64,000 nt of DNA from Vreelandella profundi (GCF_019722725.1 NZ_CP077941.1:2108001-2172000); one strand, 5' to 3'; positions 18,555 through 27,617 are shown, numbered from the stretch's first letter. Notes: generated from the letters alone by a model not told the origin. Program-made: numbers and translations.

Positions 18555-19285
18555 GGTTTGAGGCTAGGGCTTATCAAGCGCTCGTCTAACGACGGTAGGA
18601 TAAGGTCTATTAACGTCCTTTTTGGCAACCTAATGGGCTCCGGCGATCCCAGAAAATAAGGCTGCCTGTTCCAGATATAAAGATCCCCTAGGGTGGCCAC
18701 GCGCGCCGCCCACTCTCGCACCTTCAAACCCCACTCAACCCCTGCCGTTGGATCATCGGCCACACACCCAGTCACGTCCATCCCGAGTGCACGGCCAATA
18801 AACACCGCACGCGGTAGATGCCAGCTTTGGGTAATCAGCAGCGCTTTATCTAACTGAAACACATCGCGTGCGCGCGCCAGCGTGTCATAGGTGCTAAAGC
18901 CTGCAAAATCCATGGTAAGCCGTTCCGCCGCGACGCCGCGCCGATGAAGATCGCGCCACATTGCCCGCGGCTCATTATAGGCCTTGGTGCGATTATCACC
19001 TGACAGCAGCAAATGCTCGACCTGAGACTGTTCAATTAAGGCAGCAGCGGTGCGCATACGCGCGTGAAAGTGAGGATTGCGAACGCCACTGCGCGTCCAG
19101 TGAGACGTGCCAAACACAATGCCCACTTTGTCAGGTCGGCACTGCAGAGGCTGCTGCTCAATATAAGCGGCGGTGGTGGTGACCACCCATAAATTACCGG
19201 CTATAAACAGCAATGCCGCCAGCAGCAAAAGCGCTCCTAGCGACATTAATAAGCGCTTAATTGCTTTCAACAACGCGTTATACAT
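18551..19285 (-). CDS. SanA/YdcF-family membrane-anchored protein (DUF218)
   Basis: The 244-residue protein has one N-terminal membrane helix (about residues 9-32) followed by a soluble domain with the DUF218 marks: VGIVFGTS, HFHARMRTAAAL, LLLSGDN, and the STYDTLARARDVF segment. E. coli SanA and ElyC affect envelope barrier function and peptidoglycan precursor handling. The gene begins 18 bases after sufT ends, so it may ride on the suf transcript; the functional link is unclear. Confidence 0.86.
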   Translation of the reverse strand: MYNALLKAIKRLLMSLGALLLLAALLFIAGNLWVVTTTAAYIEQQPLQCRPDKVGIVFGTSHWTRSGVRNPHFHARMRTAAALIEQSQVEHLLLSGDNRTKAYNEPRAMWRDLHRRGVAAERLTMDFAGFSTYDTLARARDVFQLDKALLITQSWHLPRAVFIGRALGMDVTGCVADDPTAGVEWGLKVREWAARVATLGDLYIWNRQPYFLGSPEPIRLPKRTLIDLILPSLDERLISPSLKP

Positions 19286-19303
19286 CCAGCGCCCCAGCCG
19301 AAA

Positions 19304-19873
19304 TTAAAACATGCCGAGTTCAAGCTTGGCCTCGTCACTCATCATGTCACGGCTCCAAGGAGGGCTGAAGACAATCTCAGTGTGCACTTTGCTAATCTGC
19401 GGTGCGCCAAGAATTTTATTTCTCGCGTCGGCAGCAATCACATCACCCATACCACAGCCGGGAGCGGTCAGCGTCATGCGAATAGTGGCAATGCGCTCGC
19501 CGCTGATTAGCCGATCAATACGGCACCCGTAAACCAGCCCTAAATCAACGATATTCACGGGGATTTCAGGATCGAAACAGGTCCGCAGCTGATCCCACAC
19601 AAATTGCTCGATCTCTTCCTCAGACGCTGTGTCTGGCAGCGACGGGCGCGGCAACGCCTCAAGTCCTAAAGCGTCTAAATTGCTTCCTTCGACCAGATAG
19701 AGTCGCCCCTCAAAACCGACGCTCACCGAGCTGCCTTTCGCTTGCATTACGCTCACGATGCTATCTTCGGCCAGCGTTTCCGTTTTACCAAACGGTATGG
19801 CAATGGCATCCACATCACGCTGTAGTGGCAACTGTTGGCCTCGTTCGAGGCTCGCGACTTGCTCAAGATCCAT
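19304..19873 (-). CDS. sufT: Fe-S cluster assembly protein SufT
   Basis: The 189-residue protein ends in an MIP18/PaaD-like domain (FDPEIPVNIVDLGLVYGC, then MTLTAPGCGMGDVI, and a closing VFSPPWSRDMMSDEAKLELGMF). SufT helps Fe-S cluster maturation in bacteria with heavy demand for clusters. I start at the ATG at 19873 (MDLEQVASLERGQ), 22 bases after sufS stops; the open frame extends 64 codons upstream into sufS and is not used. It is the last suf gene of the operon. Confidence 0.92.
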   Translation of the reverse strand: MDLEQVASLERGQQLPLQRDVDAIAIPFGKTETLAEDSIVSVMQAKGSSVSVGFEGRLYLVEGSNLDALGLEALPRPSLPDTASEEEIEQFVWDQLRTCFDPEIPVNIVDLGLVYGCRIDRLISGERIATIRMTLTAPGCGMGDVIAADARNKILGAPQISKVHTEIVFSPPWSRDMMSDEAKLELGMF

Positions 19874-19895
19874 AACTATCCTTAAAGAACTGGCC

Positions 19896-21155
19896 TTAAC
19901 GCACCATACCAATGACACGGTTGAGTGCTTCAATAAAGCGATCCACTTCTTCCAGCGTATTATACGCAGCAAAGGAAGCACGGCAGGTAGCATCAACGCC
20001 AAAATGGGCGAGTAGCGGCTGCGCGCAGTGGTGGCCCGTACGAATAGCGACGCCCAGCTGGTCAATCAGCAGGCCAATATCTTGGGAGTGTGCGCCGTCG
20101 ACAACAAACGAAAGTACGCCGGCTTTTTGAGGCGCAGTGCCTAAAATACGTAGCCCATCAATACAGCCAACGGCTTGCGTAGCGTGATCGAGAAGCTGCC
20201 CTTCCCACGCGCCAATGGCCGTGATGCCAACGCTCTCAATCCACTCCAGCGCTTTGCCAAGAGCGATGACTTCGGCAATAGCCGGCGTACCCGCTTCAAA
20301 TTTATGCGGAATAGCAGCAAAGGTTGTACCCGCATCAAACGAGACGGACTGAATCATCTCACCGCCGCCCTGCCAAGGGGGCATGGCCTCCAGCAGCGCC
20401 TGCTTACCGTACAGCACGCCTACGCCGGTTGGCCCATAAACTTTGTGGCCCGAAAAGGCATAGAAGTCGGCATCGATCGCCTGCACATCGACCAATTGGT
20501 GAGGCGTAGCCTGGGCGCCGTCAATTAAAATGAGCGCGCCATGCTGATGGGCTAACGCGGCCATTTCCTGCACGGGATTAATAGTTCCAAACGCATTGGA
20601 CACGTGATTAACAGCAACAAGCTGGGTGCGCTCACTGAGCAGTGCGCGGTAGGCTGCCATATCCAGCGCGCCATTGGCTTCAACGGGAATGACCTTAATG
20701 GTAAAGCCAATCTCAGCGGCCAGCAGTTGCCAGGGCACAATATTAGAATGATGCTCCAACATGGAAATCAGCACTTCATCGCCAGGGGCAAGATGCTTAC
20801 GCCCCCAGCTCTGAACGACTAAATTGATCGCCTCGGTCGTGCCGCGAGTAAAGATAATCTGACGCGCATCTTCCGCGTTAAGAAATCCCTTCACCCGGTG
20901 ACGAGTGCCTTCAAACGCCGCCGTCGCCTCATCAGCTAGCGTGTGCAACCCGCGGTGAATATTGGCGTTATAGCGTGAGTAGTAATCGCTAAACACGTCA
21001 ATCACCGACTGAGGCGTCTGACTCGTCGCCGCGTTATCTAGATAGATCAGCGGCTTGCCATGCACCTGACGCGTCAGGATTGGAAAATCTTGACGCAGTC
21101 GCATGACATCAAACGGCGCTTTCACACGCGTAGACTCAGTAACGGTATGTGGCAT
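19896..21155 (-). CDS. sufS: cysteine desulfurase SufS
   Basis: SufS takes sulfur from cysteine for Fe-S cluster building. The 419-residue protein has the pyridoxal-phosphate lysine Lys238 (FSGHKVYGPTG) and the catalytic Cys377 (RTGHHCAQP). The ATG at 21155 has AGGAG upstream. The usual partner that accepts the persulfide (SufE or SufU) is not encoded in this window. It lies between sufD and sufT. Confidence 0.95.
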   Translation of the reverse strand: MPHTVTESTRVKAPFDVMRLRQDFPILTRQVHGKPLIYLDNAATSQTPQSVIDVFSDYYSRYNANIHRGLHTLADEATAAFEGTRHRVKGFLNAEDARQIIFTRGTTEAINLVVQSWGRKHLAPGDEVLISMLEHHSNIVPWQLLAAEIGFTIKVIPVEANGALDMAAYRALLSERTQLVAVNHVSNAFGTINPVQEMAALAHQHGALILIDGAQATPHQLVDVQAIDADFYAFSGHKVYGPTGVGVLYGKQALLEAMPPWQGGGEMIQSVSFDAGTTFAAIPHKFEAGTPAIAEVIALGKALEWIESVGITAIGAWEGQLLDHATQAVGCIDGLRILGTAPQKAGVLSFVVDGAHSQDIGLLIDQLGVAIRTGHHCAQPLLAHFGVDATCRASFAAYNTLEEVDRFIEALNRVIGMVR

Positions 21156-21207
21156 CAATCACTCCTGGTATAGCCCTTGAGAGCGGGTGGTTAAGCGAGT
21201 GGTTGAA

Positions 21208-22548
21208 CTAGTCGTTGAGTGCGACGGCGGCTTCAACAAGCCCAGCAAGATTGAAGCGCTCTGGTAGCTTACCGGCAACGGCTAGCTCGACGCGCTCTGC
21301 AATCTCATCCAGGGTTACTTTGTCCAGCACTTCACCGGCAAACGCGAGCGTCAACAGTCCACGCGCCGTGGCTTCATCAATACCGCGCGTGCGCAGTGCG
21401 TAAATAGCATCTTCATCCAGCTGGCCCGTGGTCGTGCCGTGAGAGCACTTAACGTCGTCAGCGTAGATTTCAAGCTCAGGCTTGGCATCAATGTGAGCGC
21501 GATCAGACAGCAGCAGGTTTTTATTGCTCTGAAAGCCTTCAATTTTTTGACTATCGCGCTTCACATACACTTTGCCGTTAAATACGCCGTGGGCGCGGTC
21601 GTCCAAAATACCCTTGTAGTTCTCATTAGAGAACGTCAGCGGCGCATTGTGGTTAACCTTGGTGTGGTTGTCGACGTGCTGACGACCCTGTCCAAAGAAC
21701 AAGCCATAGAAATTGGTTTCTGCCCCTTCACCATTCAAATCACTGATGAGGTCGTTACGCACCAGCGCACCGCCCAGGCTCAAGTTGTAGGAGGTATAGC
21801 GCGTATCGCGCGCCTGCTCGACGTGAATGCTCGCCACGTGCAGATCACCCAGCGGCGCTTCTTGAAGCTTGTAATGCGCCATTATCGCGCCACGATCAAG
21901 CATGAGTTCGGCAACCACGTTAGTGAAGTTAGCCGCATCGCTTTCGCCTGCGTAGTGCTCAATCAGCGTCGCTTCGCTACGGCCACCGGCTGTAACCAGC
22001 ACTCGAGGATGACTCATGACCGGTTTACCCGCACGAGACAGAAACTGTAGAAGAATCGGCTTCTCAACGATCGTTCCCGGCGCAATACGTACCACCGCGC
22101 CCTCTTCCATAAACGCCGTGTTCAGCGCAGCAAAGGGTGAAAAATCCACGCCAGTGAGACGGCCAAGCGGGCCACCTACCGCTTCATGATTTTCAGCAAG
22201 TGCTTTGGAAAGCGGCAGCACCTGCACGCTTGAGGGCAGCGATCCAACGTCCGACAGTGCTGACGAAAAAACGCCGTCAACGAAGGTCAAGCGGTAGGCA
22301 TCAATTGGCAGCGTCAGGGCAGCGGCACTGGCTTGTGAGAACTCAGCATTATCCGCAAGCGCAAAGTTGCCCTGCGCAATTGAGCGCACATCCGTATACT
22401 TCCATTCTTCATCACGGCGGGTAGGAAAGCCCAGCGCTTCAAAGCGCGCAGCGCCGGCCTGGCGACGGGCAGCAATCCACGTCGGCTCCGCTTTATAGCG
22501 AGCGCTGCGCGCCTTCAGCGTATCTAAAAAGATTTGTGTATCGCTCAT
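21208..22548 (-). CDS. sufD: Fe-S cluster assembly scaffold subunit SufD
   Basis: SufD forms the SufBC2D scaffold complex that assembles Fe-S clusters. The 446-residue protein shows the beta-helix core typical of the family and the conserved C-terminal DDVKCSHGTTTGQLDEDAIYALRTRG-like region (about residue 368 onward). Its ATG overlaps the sufC stop codon (ATGA), so the two are translationally coupled. Confidence 0.95.
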   Translation of the reverse strand: MSDTQIFLDTLKARSARYKAEPTWIAARRQAGAARFEALGFPTRRDEEWKYTDVRSIAQGNFALADNAEFSQASAAALTLPIDAYRLTFVDGVFSSALSDVGSLPSSVQVLPLSKALAENHEAVGGPLGRLTGVDFSPFAALNTAFMEEGAVVRIAPGTIVEKPILLQFLSRAGKPVMSHPRVLVTAGGRSEATLIEHYAGESDAANFTNVVAELMLDRGAIMAHYKLQEAPLGDLHVASIHVEQARDTRYTSYNLSLGGALVRNDLISDLNGEGAETNFYGLFFGQGRQHVDNHTKVNHNAPLTFSNENYKGILDDRAHGVFNGKVYVKRDSQKIEGFQSNKNLLLSDRAHIDAKPELEIYADDVKCSHGTTTGQLDEDAIYALRTRGIDEATARGLLTLAFAGEVLDKVTLDEIAERVELAVAGKLPERFNLAGLVEAAVALND

Positions 22549-23294
22549 GCAACAGACTCCTCGATACCTTCATAGCCGTTGGCCTCAAGCTGCTTGGCCA
22601 GCTCAGCGTCGCCGGTTTTCACGATGCGACCATCGACCAAGACGTGAACTTTATCAGGCACGATGTAATCAAGCAGGCGCTGATAATGCGTGACCAGCAA
22701 GATGGCGCGATCGTCAGCTCGCATGCTGTTGACGCCATCGGCGACGACCTTCATCGCATCGATATCGAGACCTGAGTCTATTTCATCCAGCATGGCAAGC
22801 TTGGGCTGGAGCACCAGCATTTGCAGAATCTCGTTGCGCTTTTTCTCGCCGCCCGAAAAGCCTTCGTTAACGGCGCGCTGCAGGAAGCTTGCATCCATTT
22901 TCATAAAGCCTAGCTTCTCTTTCACTAGCTTCATGAACTCAGGTGCAGGCATTTCACCTTCACCGCGCGCGACACGCTGGGCATTCAGAGCAGACTTCAG
23001 CAGGTAAATATTTTTAACCCCTGGAATCTCAACCGGATACTGGAAACCCAACAGCAGGCCGGCCTGGGCACGCTCCTCAATCTCCATTTCCAGCACATCT
23101 TTGCCTTCAAAAGTAATCGTACCCTGGGTAACTTCGTAGCCGTCTTTACCGGCGATAACTGCCGACAGTGTCGATTTACCCGCGCCGTTCGGCCCCATGA
23201 TAGCGTGCACTTCACCCGCGTTAATGGTTAGGGTGAGGCCTTTAAGAATTTCTTTGTCTTCGACGGTGACGTGTAAATCTTTCACTTGCAACAT
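22545..23294 (-). CDS. sufC: Fe-S cluster assembly ATPase SufC
   Basis: SufC is the ABC-type ATPase of the scaffold. The 249-residue protein has the Walker A loop at 34-41 (GPNGAGKS), a signature FSGGEKKR and a Walker B region LAMLDEIDSGLD. The start at 23294 (MLQVKDLHVTVEDKEIL) matches family length; the open frame runs 15 codons further but adds no homology. It starts 73 bases after sufB ends. Confidence 0.96.
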   Translation of the reverse strand: MLQVKDLHVTVEDKEILKGLTLTINAGEVHAIMGPNGAGKSTLSAVIAGKDGYEVTQGTITFEGKDVLEMEIEERAQAGLLLGFQYPVEIPGVKNIYLLKSALNAQRVARGEGEMPAPEFMKLVKEKLGFMKMDASFLQRAVNEGFSGGEKKRNEILQMLVLQPKLAMLDEIDSGLDIDAMKVVADGVNSMRADDRAILLVTHYQRLLDYIVPDKVHVLVDGRIVKTGDAELAKQLEANGYEGIEESVA

Positions 23295-23367
23295 ATTGAT
23301 TACCTTTTGATTCTGGCGAGTCGCCGCGGCGACACTCATAAATTAACTAGGATGAACAGCGAGACGC

Positions 23368-24810
23368 TTAGCCAACTGCGCCTTCCAGGGTCACGTTCAG
23401 CAGCGCTTCGGCTTCTACAGCGAACTCCATGGGCAGCTCTTGGAAAACGTCTTTACAGAAACCATTGACGATCATGCTCACCGCATCTTCTTCTGAAATA
23501 CCGCGGCTCTTGCAGTAGAACAGCTGATCTTCACCAATTTTTGATGTGGTCGCTTCGTGCTCAATGGTCGCCGTGCTGTTGCCAATTTCCTGGTAAGGAA
23601 AAGTATGCGCTCCGCACTTATCACCGATCAGCAAAGAATCACACTGGGTAAAGTTACGCGCGCCTTTGGCACGTGGCCCGATTTTAACCAGACCTCGATA
23701 GGATTGGTTGCTCTTGCCCGCCGAAATGCCTTTAGCGACGATATAAGAACGGCTGCCTTCGCCAATGTGAACCATCTTGGTGCCGGTATCCGCCTGCTGG
23801 CGACCGTTAGTCACTGCCACGGAATAAAACTCGCCGATACTGTCTTTGCCGCGCAGCATACAGGAAGGGTATTTCCAGGTAATCGCGGAGCCGGTCTCGA
23901 CCTGCGTCCAGCTAATCCGTGAACGATCACCGCGGCAATCGCCACGCTTAGTGACAAAGTTATAAATACCGCCTACGCCATTTTCATCGCCGGGATACCA
24001 GTTCTGCACGGTGGAATATTTGATATAAGCATCATCCAGCGCAACAAGCTCTACGACTGCCGCGTGAAGCTGGTTTTCATCGCGCATCGGCGCGGTGCAA
24101 CCTTCTAAATACGACACTTGTGCGCGGCTTTCACAAATAATCAGAGTGCGTTCAAACTGGCCGGTGTTAGCCGCGTTAATACGGAAGTAGGTAGACAGCT
24201 CCATCGGGCAAGTGACGCCTTCAGGAACAAACACAAAGGAGCCATCGGTAAACACCGCTGAGTTCAGCGCCGCAAAATAGTTGTCCGCCACGGGAACGAC
24301 CGTGCCCAAATACTGTTTGATCAGCTCTGGGTAGTCGCGAATGGCTTCTGAAATCGAGCAGAAAATAACGCCCGCTTCGCCCAGCTCTTTTTTGAACGTT
24401 GTGGTGACGGAAACGGAGTCAAACACCGCGTCTACCGCAACGCCAGCAAGCGCGGCGCGCTCATGCAGCGGAATACCCAGCTTTTCATAGGTTTCGAGCA
24501 GCTTGGGATCTACCTCATCCAAACTCTGCGGGCCATCTTCAGGGCGTTTTGGCGCACTGAAATAGGAGATCGACTGGTAGTCAATCGGCGGATAATCAAG
24601 ATGTGCCCAGGAAGGAGCTTTCATCTTCAACCACTGGCGATAGGCATCAAGGCGCCACTCCAGCATCCATTCCGGCTCGCCCTTTTTATTCGAAATAAAG
24701 GCGATGGTATTTTCATCAAGGCCAGGTGGCAGGGTGTCGCTTTCAATATCCGTTACAAAACCATCTTTGTATTCGCGACGAACCAACTGTTCCATTTCTT
24801 CGCTTGCCAT
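23368..24810 (-). CDS. sufB: Fe-S cluster assembly scaffold subunit SufB
   Basis: The 480-residue protein is full length for SufB, with the conserved [20 protein letters not shown] region, [17 protein letters not shown], and [17 protein letters not shown], which holds the cysteine used for cluster building. GGAGG precedes the ATG. It follows the Rrf2-type regulator gene after about 70 bases and leads the sufBCDS-T series. Confidence 0.97.
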   Translation of the reverse strand: MASEEMEQLVRREYKDGFVTDIESDTLPPGLDENTIAFISNKKGEPEWMLEWRLDAYRQWLKMKAPSWAHLDYPPIDYQSISYFSAPKRPEDGPQSLDEVDPKLLETYEKLGIPLHERAALAGVAVDAVFDSVSVTTTFKKELGEAGVIFCSISEAIRDYPELIKQYLGTVVPVADNYFAALNSAVFTDGSFVFVPEGVTCPMELSTYFRINAANTGQFERTLIICESRAQVSYLEGCTAPMRDENQLHAAVVELVALDDAYIKYSTVQNWYPGDENGVGGIYNFVTKRGDCRGDRSRISWTQVETGSAITWKYPSCMLRGKDSIGEFYSVAVTNGRQQADTGTKMVHIGEGSRSYIVAKGISAGKSNQSYRGLVKIGPRAKGARNFTQCDSLLIGDKCGAHTFPYQEIGNSTATIEHEATTSKIGEDQLFYCKSRGISEEDAVSMIVNGFCKDVFQELPMEFAVEAEALLNVTLEGAVG

Positions 24811-24882
24811 GGTGATACCCTCCGGGCAGTTGGGTGGCGAGTTCGGCTCGCCGTCAAAATGAGTAAGGCCTGTTTTACGCCG

Positions 24883-25353
24883 CTAATAAGAAGCAGGCGC
24901 TGTCGACAGGCTGATCGTTTGAATAGGCAGTTGCACCGGCAGTTTGATCGGCGCTGTATCAGCCAGATGTGCGAGCGTTACGCTTTCTAGCAACGTTCGC
25001 ATTGCCAGTGAAACCCGCTGCCAGTTGTCTGCCACACCGCAAGTAGCCACAAGTTCGCAGTCGCCTTCTGCCTGACTGCATTCGGTCATGGCGACAGGGC
25101 CTTCGATGGCCGCAATAATGTCAGCGGCGGTAATCTGCGACGCCGGTCGCGCTAGGCGATAGCCGCCTTGCGATCCTCGCTGGGACACAAGTAAACCGGC
25201 GCGCACCAGCATTTTGAGCGTTTTGCTCACCGTCGGGTGTGGCAACTGCACGGCATCCGCTAACTCTGCCGCTGCATGCGATGCCTGAGAGTGACGGGCA
25301 ATTTGCGCCATCACCACAGCGGCATAGTCTGTCAGCCGAGAAAGCTTGAGCAT
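24883..25353 (-). CDS. SUF system Rrf2-family Fe-S regulator
   Basis: The 156-residue protein is an Rrf2/IscR-like regulator: a winged helix (LTDYAAVVMAQIA, then LPHPTVSKTLKMLVRAGLL) followed by three cysteines at 92, 99 and 105 that would bind an Fe-S cluster. I use the ATG at 25353 (MLKLSRLTDYA). It heads the suf operon and most likely regulates it and itself in response to cluster supply. An IscR-like dyad lies 58 bases upstream of the start. Confidence 0.9.
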   Translation of the reverse strand: MLKLSRLTDYAAVVMAQIARHSQASHAAAELADAVQLPHPTVSKTLKMLVRAGLLVSQRGSQGGYRLARPASQITAADIIAAIEGPVAMTECSQAEGDCELVATCGVADNWQRVSLAMRTLLESVTLAHLADTAPIKLPVQLPIQTISLSTAPASY

Positions 25354-25410
25354 GTCACTCCCCTTCATGTACTTAACACGCAGCCGATCAAATGAACGCC
25401 ACGTCAATTG

Positions 25411-25427
25411 AGGACCATTTTAGTCCT
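25411..25427 (-). promoter_or_regulatory. suf operon promoter with IscR/Rrf2-type operator
   Basis: A near-perfect dyad (AGGACTA-AAA-TGGTCCT on the minus strand) lies just upstream of the regulator gene. It has the shape of E. coli IscR type-1 sites, which read GACTAAAATNGTC at the core. On the minus strand TTGCTC and TTTATAC, about 17-18 bases apart, could be the -35 and -10; the dyad would then cover the transcription start, as expected for repression. The promoter calls are less certain than the dyad. Confidence 0.65.
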
Positions 25428-25514
25428 GTATAAATTTGATGTGAAGCCCTTGAGCAAAATGGTTAGCAATTTGCGCGAAATATAAGCACGTTCGGCGCTG
25501 ATAGCATCAAAAAC

Positions 25515-25531
25515 AACAATCATTATCATTT
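25515..25531 (+). promoter_or_regulatory. Fur box
   Basis: The sequence AATCATTATC plus flanks matches 14 of 19 positions of the E. coli Fur consensus when aligned at 25509-25527. It overlaps a possible -10 (CATTAT, 25521-25526) with a -35-like CTGATA 17 bases upstream on the plus strand. This places it to repress the small RNA candidate at 25533; it is about 160 bases from the start of the suf regulator on the other strand. Confidence 0.65.
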
Positions 25532-25532
25532 A

Positions 25533-25661
25533 AAAAAGCTATTAGTGTCTTTTACACTCACCCATGGTTTTGCACATGACCTTCGGAACGCAATGCTCAG
25601 CATGGCTACCAGATGATTGGGAGTAAAAAAATAGCCTCTTGAAATCAAGAGGCTATTTTTT
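25533..25661 (+). ncRNA. candidate RyhB-like Fur-regulated small RNA
   Basis: The 331 bases between the suf regulator and the YjdM gene contain no gene. They hold a Fur box over a plausible plus-strand promoter, then about 95 bases, then a strong terminator (25626-25661). The interval includes GCAATGCTCAGCATGGCTACC at about 25590-25610, which resembles the RyhB core (ATTGCTCACATTGCTTCCAG) at roughly 17 of 21 aligned positions, from memory of RyhB. Fur box, size of about 128 nt and terminator all fit an iron-sparing RNA. It has not been tested by covariance search. Confidence 0.55.
25626..25661. terminator. bidirectional terminator
   Basis: A strong stem (AATAGCCTCTT/AAGAGGCTATT, loop GAAATC) with T-runs on both strands (A-run on the left, T-run on the right). 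It can end the YjdM gene on the minus strand and the candidate small RNA on the plus strand. Confidence 0.88.
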
Positions 25662-25684
25662 AATAACATTTGGAAGCAGTGAGC

Positions 25685-26026
25685 TTAGGCCTTTTTAACA
25701 AACTCAGATTTCAGCTTCATCGGACCGATGCCATCAATTTTACAATCGATGTCATGATCACCTTCTACCAGGCGGATGCTTTTGACTTTTGTGCCTACCT
25801 TAACGACCAGTGAGCTGCCTTTTACTTTTAAATCCTTAATCACCGTTACGCTATCGCCATCGGCCAACGCATTGCCATTGGCATCACGCACGCCGGATGC
25901 GTCATCAGCGCTCTCTTCTTCTGCTACCTTTGACCACTCGTGACCGCACTCCGGGCACACGTATTGCAGCCCATCATCGTAGCTAAATTCAGAGGCACAG
26001 GCAGGACAGTTAGGAAGATCACTCAT
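25685..26026 (-). CDS. yjdM: YjdM/PhnA family zinc-ribbon protein
   Basis: The 113-residue protein starts with two CxxC pairs (CPACASEF and CPECGHEW, about residues 7-30) forming a zinc ribbon, followed by the PhnA-type C-terminal domain ([16 protein letters not shown], then [20 protein letters not shown]). Despite the PhnA name, the family has no proven role in phosphonate use. It ends at the terminator centred on 25643. Confidence 0.92.
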   Translation of the reverse strand: MSDLPNCPACASEFSYDDGLQYVCPECGHEWSKVAEEESADDASGVRDANGNALADGDSVTVIKDLKVKGSSLVVKVGTKVKSIRLVEGDHDIDCKIDGIGPMKLKSEFVKKA

Positions 26027-26050
26027 CAGACGACTCCATCACTCAGCAAA

Positions 26051-26076
26051 CACGAGAGCGCATATAAGCTCTCGTG
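26051..26076 (-). terminator. putative terminator after the PEBP-family gene
   Basis: A 9-bp inverted repeat (CACGAGAGC/GCTCTCGTG) lies 64 bases downstream of the YbhB/YbcL stop, followed on the minus strand by only three T. It is a weak intrinsic terminator. Confidence 0.5.
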
Positions 26077-26139
26077 TATAGGGATTCAGAAAGCGATGGA
26101 GCCTACACGGCCTACGCAAAATGTCCAGCCGCTAGCAAA

Positions 26140-26616
26140 TCAATCGCGCTGGTAAGTACCTACCAAGCGATTCATGCCCAGCAGGTGTGGCTCTATCTCG
26201 TTGAGCAACTCAGCTTGGGTTAGCCCTGCTGGAAGCGACGTTTGATGATCTAACGCCAGCACCCAGAAATAGTAGAGATGTTGGCCATGCCCTTCTGGGG
26301 GCATCGGGCCACAGTAGCCGCTATTGCCGCGATCATTCACGCCTGCGGTGCCCACGGCCGTGTTCTCCGTTAATTCTTGAATATCTCCAGGTAAGTTGTA
26401 GAGCACCCAGTGAATAAAGCCATAGCTGCCTTCCTTAACCAAAGGGGCGTCCGGATCGTGGCATATCACTGCAAATCCTTTAGTTCCTTCAGGGGCATCT
26501 TGCCAAGCTAGCGCAGGAGAAACATCTTCACCTTCACCGGAGTGTTTGGAAGGAACCGCTTGGTGATTAGCAAAAGCTGCGCTGGTAACTTGCATGGTTG
26601 AAAGTGCAAAGGCCAT
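26140..26616 (-). CDS. YbhB/YbcL family Raf-kinase-inhibitor-like protein (PEBP)
   Basis: The 158-residue protein matches the bacterial PEBP family: EDVSPALAWQDAPEGTKGFAVICHDPDAP in the ligand pocket, then GFIHWVLYNLP. No convincing signal peptide is seen, so it is probably cytoplasmic. The family binds anionic ligands such as phosphate groups; no physiological role is established. It stands alone between YjdM and a lipoprotein gene. Confidence 0.92.
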   Translation of the reverse strand: MAFALSTMQVTSAAFANHQAVPSKHSGEGEDVSPALAWQDAPEGTKGFAVICHDPDAPLVKEGSYGFIHWVLYNLPGDIQELTENTAVGTAGVNDRGNSGYCGPMPPEGHGQHLYYFWVLALDHQTSLPAGLTQAELLNEIEPHLLGMNRLVGTYQRD

Positions 26617-26652
26617 CGTTCTCTCCTGAATAATCTTAATAATAGTGGCGTA

Positions 26653-27219
26653 TTAGCGATCAAGCTGCATTGAGTGACGTTGCCACCACTGCTGGGCGAT
26701 AGCGACGTTATCAGCGTTATATGCAGGGTCTAGCACCACTCCCAGCTGAATATACTCACCGCTGGTTCGAACCATAAGTTGCGGGTCCTGCGTAGCGAGC
26801 TGCAGCGCATAGAGCGCCAGCGTCAGCTCATACGGGTCGGCAGTATTCAAACGAGTAAACAGCAAAGAAATCGCGGGAAGACCTATTTCGCCCAAACGCT
26901 CGGCGGCAATATAATAAGGCCGCCGGTCACCATAGCCACCGTAGCTGGTCACAAAGCGCCTATCCGCTAAACGGCTAACGTAGTAGGACGCCTCCTCTTC
27001 TGGGCTGATAAACAGAGGCGGCACCCAGTCACTTGCCATCCCGGTAACGGGCATCGTATTCATGCCCGTCTCGCTTGGCACAGGCTGCGCGGTGGTTTGC
27101 GGCGCCTCACTCTCGGGCTGAATGGGGGAAGGCGCCGGACGCTGCCCGCCGGCACAGCCTGCTAACATCAGGCTCCCCCCTATTCCTACCACCCACATCC
27201 GTAGTGAACTTCGCTGCAT
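26653..27219 (-). CDS. lipoprotein of unknown function
   Basis: With the start at 27219 (MQRSSLRMWVVGIGG), the 188-residue protein has a signal sequence ending in the lipobox LAGC, so Cys22 would be lipidated. A Pro/Ser/Glu-rich linker follows, then a helical domain rich in leucine with no family that I recognise. The open frame continues upstream to 27288, but only the shorter form gives a normal lipoprotein signal. The DCC-family gene ends 23 bases upstream and may be cotranscribed. Confidence 0.72.
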   Translation of the reverse strand: MQRSSLRMWVVGIGGSLMLAGCAGGQRPAPSPIQPESEAPQTTAQPVPSETGMNTMPVTGMASDWVPPLFISPEEEASYYVSRLADRRFVTSYGGYGDRRPYYIAAERLGEIGLPAISLLFTRLNTADPYELTLALYALQLATQDPQLMVRTSGEYIQLGVVLDPAYNADNVAIAQQWWQRHSMQLDR

Positions 27220-27242
27220 TGCCAGGCATCCTATGCTAGTGC

Positions 27243-27617
27243 TTAAGTGGGCCAGCGGCCCTGTTTTTGTAGGCGGCGTTTTACCCACCTATCGTAAAAG
27301 GCACGAACGCCCGGTTTTATTCCTGGCAGGCCAAGAACCCAGGCGACAGGCACCAGTAATGAAATACGCTTCATTAGTACACGATAGGCATCAATGCCTT
27401 CTATCAGCTCGCCCTGCGCAGTTTCGATATGCAGCGAGCGCAGCGCCATGGCAGGATCAACGCCCTTATCTCTTAGCGCCTGCTCATTCTCGCTGACATC
27501 AAGCCAGCCGATGTCATCCGCCTCTTGCCCTAACCAACGCTCATAGCGGCGCCGCTCTTTACGGCAAAGCGGACACTGCGCGTCGTAAAAAATGTTGATA
27601 GATGTCTTACTAGGCAT
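27243..27617 (-). CDS. DCC-family thiol-disulfide oxidoreductase-like protein (DUF393)
   Basis: The 124-residue protein begins with the family signature FYDAQCPLCRKE; Cys15 and Cys18 form a CPxC pair that suggests redox activity. WLDVSEN and the SLHIETAQGELIEGIDAYRVL segment are also typical. Family members are described as thiol-disulfide oxidoreductases by motif only. Confidence 0.87.
   Translation of the reverse strand: MPSKTSINIFYDAQCPLCRKERRRYERWLGQEADDIGWLDVSENEQALRDKGVDPAMALRSLHIETAQGELIEGIDAYRVLMKRISLLVPVAWVLGLPGIKPGVRAFYDRWVKRRLQKQGRWPT

Noticed and set aside
21439..22050. 203-residue plus-strand frame
   Set aside because: It is the mirror frame of sufD, which is certain; the product has no recognisable motif.
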